A DNA stretch of 61,042 bases, from the NCBI GenBank assembly GCA_905480215.1, contig CAJQPL010000005.1, positions 1-61,042 of the forward strand. The letters are read 5' to 3'. The position numbers and the translations under genes were made by a program. This document shows, piece after piece, positions 54,551 to 61,042 of the stretch; positions within the stretch are counted from its first letter, which is position 1; every line of letters starts with the position of its first letter. The notes beneath the pieces are model-generated. The model worked only from the letters and a program-made list of their open reading frames with translations, ran no database searches and had not been told where the DNA came from. This DNA comes from an uncultured Woeseiaceae bacterium (GTDB lineage Bacteria; Pseudomonadota; Gammaproteobacteria; Steroidobacterales; Woeseiaceae).

Positions 54551-55435
54551 CTACGATGGATTGTTGCGCCGATCGAGAAACACTAACTGCTCGAACAGGT
54601 GCACATCTTGCTCGTTCTTTAATAGAGCGCCATAAAGCGGCGGAATCGCACTGCGTGCGTTTTCGCTACGCAATGCCTCAGGCGGAATGTCTTCGGCCAA
54701 TAACAACTTTATCCAGTCGAGAAGCTCAGATGTCGATGGCTTTTTCTTTAGGCCGCGAACATCACGCACTTTGTAAAACGCATTCAAAGCTTCCGAAAGC
54801 AGCGCTTTCTTTAGACCTGGAAAATGCACATCGACGATCTTTGCCATCGTGTCCTGATCCGGAAATTTGATGTAATGGAAGAAACAACGACGCAGAAATG
54901 CGTCCGGTAGCTCTTTCTCATTATTGCTGGTAATAACAATAATCGGTCGATTACGTGCGGAAACCAGCTTCTTCGTCTCGTAGACGAAGAACTCCATTCG
55001 ATCAAGTTCCTGCAACAGATCATTTGGAAACTCTATATCGGCTTTGTCGATTTCATCGATCAACAAGACAGGCTGTGTCTCAGCCTCAAATGCTTCCCAA
55101 ACTTTACCGGGCAGGATGTAATTAGCAATATCGTGAACTTTGTCATCACCGAGCTGTGAATCCCTGAGTCTGGCCACCGCGTCGTACTCGTACAGACCCT
55201 GCTGAGCCTTGGTGGTTGACTTGATATGCCATTCAAACAATGGCTTGCCCAGAGACTTCGCTACTTCGATGGCCAGTTGCGTCTTACCGGTGCCGGGTTC
55301 GCCCTTAATTAATATAGGGCGCTCAAGCGTAACGGCCGCATTGACCGCCATGGTCAGATCGTCGGTAGCGATATATGAGCTGGTACCTGTAAATCTTTCG
55401 TTTGCCATTTCTATTTCCGTTTCTGTCGCCGACAA
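54551..55435 (-). CDS. MoxR-family AAA+ ATPase
   Basis: A 294-residue AAA+ ATPase with Walker A GEPGTGKT (45-52), Walker B PVLLIDEIDKAD, sensor 1 ITSNNEKELPDAFLRRCFFHY and a C-terminal lid. With the VWA protein it forms the usual MoxR-CoxE-like pair. ATG 55435 is adopted; ATG 55408 (MANERFTGTSSYIAT) is equally plausible. It begins 25 bp after the acylase stop, so it is probably part of the same transcript. Confidence 0.92.
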   Translation of the reverse strand: MSATETEIEMANERFTGTSSYIATDDLTMAVNAAVTLERPILIKGEPGTGKTQLAIEVAKSLGKPLFEWHIKSTTKAQQGLYEYDAVARLRDSQLGDDKVHDIANYILPGKVWEAFEAETQPVLLIDEIDKADIEFPNDLLQELDRMEFFVYETKKLVSARNRPIIVITSNNEKELPDAFLRRCFFHYIKFPDQDTMAKIVDVHFPGLKKALLSEALNAFYKVRDVRGLKKKPSTSELLDWIKLLLAEDIPPEALRSENARSAIPPLYGALLKNEQDVHLFEQLVFLDRRNNPS

Positions 55436-55460
55436 TCTTACCGCTTGTACCCTATCTTCT

Positions 55461-57824
55461 CTAGGGAGTCAGCGTCAGCGTATGCTTTGCCGGTCCCGGC
55501 AAGAATGGACTTGCCAAGCCCTGTACCCACTCAGCATGCCCAAAGTCGTAGTAGTCCGAAAGTGGGTGACCGCTTGCGCCTGCTGGCATATGCAAGAGAC
55601 CGTTTGCTTCATCACCAGGCGATACCGAGAAGCGCTCCGATGCGCCAAAAGACTGGCGTTGCGCCTTCGGCAAATTAACATCGCCGTTGAGCTGATCTGC
55701 TGGCATGTTCAGTTGCGAGCCGAAAATCGGAATACTTGCGCCCAGTGGGTGATTGATCGCCGCAGTATTGATCTCACCCCATGTACGAGCCGATAGCGGT
55801 CCATCATAATTTCCTTCTAAGTACTCAATATTCTGATTAACGGCAGCCAGCAGAAATTCGTCCCAGTTTGCGTACTCAGTCGGCAACATATGCGACGGAC
55901 GTTCAAGCATGAGTGACCATAGCGGTGCTTCGAACTGACGACTCCTGCGGGTGCGCGCTTCGTCGCCATAAGCCTCCCGTAACGGTTGGGTGAGCGCAAA
56001 AAACACGCGGCTTCCAACCTCAAGTCGAAATGCCCGAACCAATCGGTAACCAACAGAGTCCGGAACCGCACGCGGTATCCACTCTTCAACCAAGCGACGA
56101 TATTCAATAAGTTGCTCGTTGTCGCCCACCGCGTCGTCACTTAACACGCCAAGCAGCAGGTCTCGCCATGGCGACAAGAACAGCGCTCGATCATCATACT
56201 GAATGGCCAACATATCGGCGGGCGCGAAAATATCTTTGGCAAACAATCCGTCGCGGATCTGTTTGGCGCGGGCACCCAGTGCGTAGCCGCCGTCGCCCAA
56301 TATTCTCAGCGCGTCACCATCGACGACACGCGTGTTTGCTGTCCAGATTCGGCCGCTCTCCGGATTGACAATTCGTGGATAGTCGCCGCCTTGAACCCAG
56401 CCCCGCCAGCCAGCTTCAACACTCCAGTCAGCAGGCAACATCGCATTAAAGTCGTTTTTGAGCGGTATCTTGCCTGCAATGGTCCAGCCAATATTTCCAT
56501 CGGCGTCGCCGCTAACGAAGTTTTGCGGCGGCATACCCATGGTATTCGCTATATCTAATGCCTCAAATACAGAGGCGGCCGTTTCCAGGTGCAAAATTTG
56601 AAGATTGACAGCATCCGGTTTGTGCGCAATCCAACTAACTACGACCTCACCATCTGGATAGTCGATATCATCGATGACCGGCCCCCATACGGTTTCGCGA
56701 ATCAGGTATTCAACGGCATCAGCACCTTTAACATCGATGACCTCCGTGAACTCCTGAAACGGCAGGTCGCCGTCGGGAGTTTGATAGCTACCCTGCTCCG
56801 CACCCGGTCGCAGCAGCACTGCGTCAGTGTAATCGCCCTGACTATTGGTATAGCCCCAGGCCATATGCGAGTTACTGCCAGCGACCACAAACGGTGTGCC
56901 GGGAAGCGTCAGCCCTGACACATCCAATGGCGTAGCACCTTCAACGACGAGACGCGCCCGGTAATAAATATTTGGCGTGCTATGTCCGAGATGCATGTCG
57001 TTGGAAACCAGCGCGCGACCGTTTTCTGTGAGTGCACCGGAGACCGCCCAGTTGTTGCTACCAGGCACCGGCTCAGGACCCACTTCATTCGCCGCCACTG
57101 CGCGATCCAACGAATTACGAATGGAAAAAATATCGGCCGATGGAACCGCGACTGCCTCTCTTGCCTCGCCCGTCAAAGGAGCATCCCATGGTGATCCGTC
57201 TGGATACATCCAGTCGTACACTTCTTGCGGCAATACTTTGTGCGCCAATCCTCGCCGTACTTCACGGTCCGCACGCGAATCATTCAATTGAATGAACATG
57301 GCGTACACCGCAAGTATCGAGTCTTCGGCGCGCCACGGTGCAGGCTCGCTACCTAAAAAAAAATACTCGAAGGGCTTTGCCCGCAATGACTGGAGGCCGG
57401 CATTTACGCCATCGGTGTAGCGCTGCAACATGTTTCTATCAGCGTCCGACGCTGCCCGGAGTACGGATTCGGCACGCGAGCGAAAACGGTGAAATCGATT
57501 GCGCTTATCAAACTCAATCGTCGCCGTACCAATGATCGCTGACAATTCACCAGCCGCCCTGCGACGTATTGTATCCATTTGGAAGAAGCGATCCTGAGCG
57601 TGCGCAAAGCCCGTCGCAAACGCGAGATCTTCTCTGTTATTCGCACGAATAAGCGGTATACCGCTCGCATCGCGTTCAATACTTGCTGCAGCTGTAAGGC
57701 CGGAGACGACGATGTTGCCATCGAGTTGCGGCAGGCTGGCGCGCAGTATCAGCCAGCCGGCACCAATCGCCAGCACTAGCAGCAGGATCGTGCCCGCGAG
57801 CAAGCGCAGACCTGTTTTCTTCAT
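55461..57824 (-). CDS. Penicillin acylase family N-terminal-nucleophile amidase
   Basis: A periplasmic or membrane-anchored Ntn hydrolase of 787 residues. An N-terminal hydrophobic segment (about 7-28) is followed by the alpha part, a linker, and the autoprocessing site G255-S256 in PVPGSNNWAVSG, where S256 becomes the N-terminal nucleophile of the beta chain. SNDMHLGHSTPNIYY downstream is typical of the family. Substrates in this family include beta-lactams and acyl-homoserine lactones; the one here cannot be told. It overlaps pyk by 4 bp. Confidence 0.92.
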   Translation of the reverse strand: MKKTGLRLLAGTILLLVLAIGAGWLILRASLPQLDGNIVVSGLTAAASIERDASGIPLIRANNREDLAFATGFAHAQDRFFQMDTIRRRAAGELSAIIGTATIEFDKRNRFHRFRSRAESVLRAASDADRNMLQRYTDGVNAGLQSLRAKPFEYFFLGSEPAPWRAEDSILAVYAMFIQLNDSRADREVRRGLAHKVLPQEVYDWMYPDGSPWDAPLTGEAREAVAVPSADIFSIRNSLDRAVAANEVGPEPVPGSNNWAVSGALTENGRALVSNDMHLGHSTPNIYYRARLVVEGATPLDVSGLTLPGTPFVVAGSNSHMAWGYTNSQGDYTDAVLLRPGAEQGSYQTPDGDLPFQEFTEVIDVKGADAVEYLIRETVWGPVIDDIDYPDGEVVVSWIAHKPDAVNLQILHLETAASVFEALDIANTMGMPPQNFVSGDADGNIGWTIAGKIPLKNDFNAMLPADWSVEAGWRGWVQGGDYPRIVNPESGRIWTANTRVVDGDALRILGDGGYALGARAKQIRDGLFAKDIFAPADMLAIQYDDRALFLSPWRDLLLGVLSDDAVGDNEQLIEYRRLVEEWIPRAVPDSVGYRLVRAFRLEVGSRVFFALTQPLREAYGDEARTRRSRQFEAPLWSLMLERPSHMLPTEYANWDEFLLAAVNQNIEYLEGNYDGPLSARTWGEINTAAINHPLGASIPIFGSQLNMPADQLNGDVNLPKAQRQSFGASERFSVSPGDEANGLLHMPAGASGHPLSDYYDFGHAEWVQGLASPFLPGPAKHTLTLTP

Positions 57825-59251
57825 GAACTTGGTTCTATTTGAAGAACCGTCATTGAATTGGTGCTGCCGGATATCCTGTCCACCTCGCCTTTGGTAAGGA
57901 TGGCAAGATCACCAACTTTGACCAGTTTGTTGGCCAGCAGAGTATCAAATATGTCCTGGTACAAAGCCCGCGGGTTATCGATATCGCTCGAGAATGAAAC
58001 AGGATAAACGCCTCGGTACATGGCAACCCTGCGACTCGTTTCGACATGTGGCGTAAATGCGTAAATCGGTATATCCGAGCGAATGCGTGACATCCAGCGC
58101 GTTGTCGACCCCGATTCGGTCAGCGCGATGATGGCTTTGACCGACATATGATTCGCCGTGTACATGGTCGCCATCGCGATGGCCTCGTCCACAAGCGCAA
58201 AATGATCGTCCATACGGTGGCGACTAATGGGTAGCGGGTATTTTTCCGCACCGATCACGATCTCGGACATCTCGCGCACAGCACCGACCGGATAAGCGCC
58301 AACCGCCGTCTCGCCTGACAACATCAACGCGTCAGTGCCGTCCATCACAGCATTCGAAACATCCGAAACTTCAGCGCGAGTCGGAATCGGGTTTTGGATC
58401 ATTGACTCCATCATTTGCGTTGCAGTGATGACGATCTTGTGTGCTTTACGTGTCTTGCGGATGAGTTTTTTCTGAATACCGGTAAGCTCGGCGTAACCCA
58501 TTTCAACGCCGAGATCGCCGCGCGCGACCATCACCACATCGGCTGCCGCGATGATGGAGTTGATATTTTCCACGGCCTCAGCACGTTCGACCTTTGCGAC
58601 GATCAATGCATGGCCGCCAGCTTCGGTCAATAGACGTCGCGCTGCTTCAACGTCCTCACCATTGCGAACAAACGACACCGCGAGGAAGTCGAGATCCATC
58701 TTCGCCGCAAGTTTGATATTTTCCTTGTCGATGTCGGTCAAAGCCGCCGCCGACAATCCGCCACCTTTTAGATTGATGCCCTTGTGATCGGACAAAATGC
58801 CGCCGTTAACGACCGTCGTGTGAATTCTAGTACCGTCGACGCTGTCAACTTTGAGCGTGATCAGGCCATCATTGAGAAGTAGAACGTCACCCGAACTGAC
58901 ATCCTCATGAATGGTATCCAACGCGACACCGACACCCTCCTGATTACCGTCCATCAAGCCCAATGCACTATCAAGAAAGAATTTGTCACCGTCTGACAAT
59001 GCAATACTGTGGTTCGCAAATCGTCGAATACGGATTTTCGGGCCTTGAAGATCGCCCATGATGCCGATCGCCCTGCCGCACAACTCTGCTGCGGTTCGCA
59101 ACGCTTCGGCTCGACGTTGGTGGTCTTCGGCTGTACCGTGAGAAAAGTTGAGGCGCGCGACGTCCATACCGGCATTTATCATCCCGCGCAGCGTTTCAGT
59201 GTCATCCGACGCTGGTCCCAGGGTTGCGACAATCTTGGTTCGTTTAAGCAT
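57821..59251 (-). CDS. pyk: Pyruvate kinase
   Basis: The enzyme turns PEP and ADP into pyruvate and ATP. The 476 residues begin MLKRTKIVATLGPASDD, and contain MDVARLNFSHG, the active-site region VMVARGDLGVEMG, ATQMMESMI and DGTDALMLSGETAVGAYPV. It follows pgk by 74 bp and is coupled to the acylase by a 4-bp overlap. Confidence 0.96.
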   Translation of the reverse strand: MLKRTKIVATLGPASDDTETLRGMINAGMDVARLNFSHGTAEDHQRRAEALRTAAELCGRAIGIMGDLQGPKIRIRRFANHSIALSDGDKFFLDSALGLMDGNQEGVGVALDTIHEDVSSGDVLLLNDGLITLKVDSVDGTRIHTTVVNGGILSDHKGINLKGGGLSAAALTDIDKENIKLAAKMDLDFLAVSFVRNGEDVEAARRLLTEAGGHALIVAKVERAEAVENINSIIAAADVVMVARGDLGVEMGYAELTGIQKKLIRKTRKAHKIVITATQMMESMIQNPIPTRAEVSDVSNAVMDGTDALMLSGETAVGAYPVGAVREMSEIVIGAEKYPLPISRHRMDDHFALVDEAIAMATMYTANHMSVKAIIALTESGSTTRWMSRIRSDIPIYAFTPHVETSRRVAMYRGVYPVSFSSDIDNPRALYQDIFDTLLANKLVKVGDLAILTKGEVDRISGSTNSMTVLQIEPSS

Positions 59252-59325
59252 GCGCGCGATTATCGCACAGCTAGAATATCGTCGCAGATATCCACCCCGG
59301 CATGCGGCATCGACCAGCCACCTAC

Positions 59326-60498
59326 TCAGGTGGAGCGTTTCTCCAGAATGGCGACAGCTGGAAGGGTTTTACCTTCCACGAATTCCAGAAAAGCACCGCC
59401 GCCGGTCGAGATATAGGATATGTCGTCCGCGACTTCATACTTATCTATGGCTGCCAAAGTGTCGCCACCGCCGGCTACCGAGAACGCGGAACTGGCGGCT
59501 ATTGCTTCTGCCAATACTTTGGTGCCGTTACCAAATTGATCAAACTCGAATACACCCACCGGGCCATTCCAGATAATTGTTCCAGCACTGGCAAGCAAAT
59601 CGGCAAACGATTGTGCGGTTTCGGGTCCGATATCGAGAATCAGATCGTCTGCCGATACATTTTCGACAGATTTCACCTGACTGCTGGCGTCAGCCGAGAA
59701 CTCCTTTGCAACGACGACATCTTCGGGTACGGGAATCGCTGCGCGGTCCTTCGAATTGGTCGCGAGGTCGCGGGCAATGTCCTGCATGTCTGCTTCGTAA
59801 AGTGACTTGCCAACATCGTGCCCGGCGGCTGCGATGAATGTGTTGGCTATGCCGCCACCGACAATAAGGCAATCAACTACGTCGGCCAATGCGCCGAGAA
59901 CCGTCAACTTCGTTGACACTTTGGAGCCGCCCACGATCGCTACAAATGGTCGCGCCGGATTATCAAGTGCCGTGGCGAGTGCCTTTAACTCCGCAGCGAG
60001 CAATGGCCCGGCGCAGGCAACAGCTGCCTGTTCTGCAACACCGTAAGTGCTCGCATGCGCTCGATGTGCGGTACCAAATGCATCCATAACAAAAACGTCG
60101 CAAAGCGCGGCCATTTTCTTAGACAGAACTTCGTCACAGGCTTTTTCGCCTTCGAGAAAACGTACGTTCTCACACAGCACAACATCGCCCGGTGCAATAT
60201 CGATACCGTCGATCCAGTCGCTAAGCAACGGCACATCGCGGCCGAGCAGTTTCGCGAGATGCTTGGCAACCGGCTGCAATGACAGCGCACTATCAACAAC
60301 GCCTTCAGTTGGCCGGCCCAAGTGCGACATCAGCATGACTGCCGCACCCGCTTCTAGCGCCGAATTGATACTCGGCAACGCGGCACGAATTCGCGCATCA
60401 GATGTAACCTCTCCGTCACTGACAGGGACGTTCAAATCTTCGCGAATAAGTACCCTCTTCCCCGACAGGTCGAGGCTGGCCATTTCAATTACGGGCAT
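59326..60498 (-). CDS. pgk: Phosphoglycerate kinase
   Basis: This glycolytic enzyme transfers phosphate from 1,3-bisphosphoglycerate to ADP. The 390 residues show [24 protein letters not shown], the nucleotide site [12 protein letters not shown] and the C-terminal GGGDTLAAI and [11 protein letters not shown]. It starts 22 bp after gap. Confidence 0.97.
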   Translation of the reverse strand: MPVIEMASLDLSGKRVLIREDLNVPVSDGEVTSDARIRAALPSINSALEAGAAVMLMSHLGRPTEGVVDSALSLQPVAKHLAKLLGRDVPLLSDWIDGIDIAPGDVVLCENVRFLEGEKACDEVLSKKMAALCDVFVMDAFGTAHRAHASTYGVAEQAAVACAGPLLAAELKALATALDNPARPFVAIVGGSKVSTKLTVLGALADVVDCLIVGGGIANTFIAAAGHDVGKSLYEADMQDIARDLATNSKDRAAIPVPEDVVVAKEFSADASSQVKSVENVSADDLILDIGPETAQSFADLLASAGTIIWNGPVGVFEFDQFGNGTKVLAEAIAASSAFSVAGGGDTLAAIDKYEVADDISYISTGGGAFLEFVEGKTLPAVAILEKRST

Positions 60499-60520
60499 AG
60501 CGGTCCCTGCTCAACAACGC

Positions 60521-61042
60521 TTACTGGGCGTTGACGAGCGCAACAGTCGTGTCGAGCATGCGATTTGAAAAGCCCCACTCATTGTCATACCAGGAAACCA
60601 CCTTCACGAGAGTGCCGTCCATGACTTTGGTTAAGGTTGAATCGTAGCTGGATGAATGTGGATCGTGATTGAAATCGATAGACACCAGTGGCTCATCACA
60701 GTAAGCCAACACACCCTTCAAGGGGCCTTCGCTGGCTGCTTTCATAATATCGTTGATTTCATCGATCGAGGTTTCGCGATTGGCAACGAAGGTCAGGTCG
60801 ACCGCGGAGACATTAATCGTCGGCACGCGCATTGAAAAACCGTCGAGCTTGCCATTGAGTTCCGGCAGAACCAGGCCGACTGCTTTCGCTGCGCCAGTGC
60901 TGGTTGGAATCTGCGACATCGTTGCGGATCGAGCACGGCGAAGGTCACTGTGGTAGACGTCCGTCAAAACCTGATCATTCGTGTAAGCGTGAATGGTCGT
61001 CATAATGCCGTGCTTGACGCCAATTGACTCATGCAGCGGTTT
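60521..61042 (-). CDS. gap: Glyceraldehyde-3-phosphate dehydrogenase (5' part outside window)
   Basis: The C-terminal half of GAPDH. The frame is open to the window edge ([13 protein letters not shown] precedes [11 protein letters not shown]), so the catalytic cysteine and NAD domain lie beyond base 61042. Visible are [57 protein letters not shown] and [13 protein letters not shown], all typical of class I enzymes. [10 protein letters not shown] replaces the more common PTTTGAAKAV. Confidence 0.96.
   Translation of the reverse strand, partial: KPLHESIGVKHGIMTTIHAYTNDQVLTDVYHSDLRRARSATMSQIPTSTGAAKAVGLVLPELNGKLDGFSMRVPTINVSAVDLTFVANRETSIDEINDIMKAASEGPLKGVLAYCDEPLVSIDFNHDPHSSSYDSTLTKVMDGTLVKVVSWYDNEWGFSNRMLDTTVALVNAQ

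Noticed and set aside
59318-59333. CCACCT/AGGTGG hairpin over the pgk stop as a terminator
   Set aside because: Only 6 bp of stem and no U tract on the minus strand; pyk follows closely.

Overview
The window is a 61 kb chromosomal stretch of a gammaproteobacterium outside the Enterobacterales. This is inferred from gene content and order: the block pilB-pilC-pilD-coaE / zapD-mutT-secA / lpxC-ftsZ...mraZ / rnpB-rsmI-lpoA-yraN, then sspB-sspA-petCBA, then degS-murA-ibaG, then kdsDC-lptCAB-rpoN-hpf-ptsN-rapZ. The bc1 complex, a DciA-type helicase loader gene (DUF721), type IV pilus genes and rnpB between mraZ and rsmI fit a Pseudomonas- or Chromatiales/Woeseiales-like relative rather than an enteric. 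No species is assigned. No tRNA, rRNA, insertion sequence, prophage or CRISPR array was seen; this is core chromosome, so the points of interest are inside or between housekeeping genes.

Layout. 1-7.2 kb: type IV pilus assembly (pilB partial, pilC, a strong terminator, pilD), coaE, a large membrane GT-C/TPR protein on the other strand, and zapD. 7.2-12.2 kb: mutT, secA, an M23 murein peptidase behind a well-matching cyclic-di-GMP-I (GEMM) riboswitch, and a short dciA. 12.2-31.0 kb (minus strand): lpxC, then the division and cell-wall (dcw) cluster read from a recognisable promoter and MraZ operator, mraZ-rsmH-ftsL-ftsI-murE-murF-mraY-murD-ftsW-murG-murC-murB-ddl-ftsQ-ftsA-ftsZ, with nearly every junction a 1-11 bp overlap. 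31.3-31.7 kb: RNase P RNA. 31.7-35.5 kb: rsmI, and divergently lpoA-yraN-gmhA/diaA. 35.6-39.4 kb: petABC-sspA-sspB operon (minus). 39.5-42.2 kb: degS/algW facing ibaG-murA. 42.3-51.5 kb: yrbG-type antiporter, kdsD-kdsC-lptC-lptA-lptB (LPS sugar synthesis and LPS export), rpoN-hpf-ptsN-rapZ, and mgtE. 51.5-61.0 kb: a patatin-like phospholipase, an exported peroxiredoxin, and a minus-strand run gap-pgk-pyk-penicillin acylase-MoxR ATPase-VWA protein.

Together the genes build and regulate the cell envelope: peptidoglycan precursor synthesis (murA to murG, ddl, mraY), septation (ftsZ, A, Q, L, I, W, zapD), lipid A and LPS (lpxC, kds, lpt), protein export (secA), envelope stress sensing (degS) and pili. 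The two most unusual signals are (1) an in-frame insert of about 50 residues in SecA that resembles the N-terminal domain of translation initiation factor IF3, and (2) the c-di-GMP riboswitch that would place a murein peptidase next to secA under second-messenger control. Other structure not explained by genes includes a perfect 13-bp inverted repeat between hpf and ptsN, a nested hairpin between ftsZ and lpxC, and an inverted repeat filling the spacer of the likely peroxiredoxin promoter.
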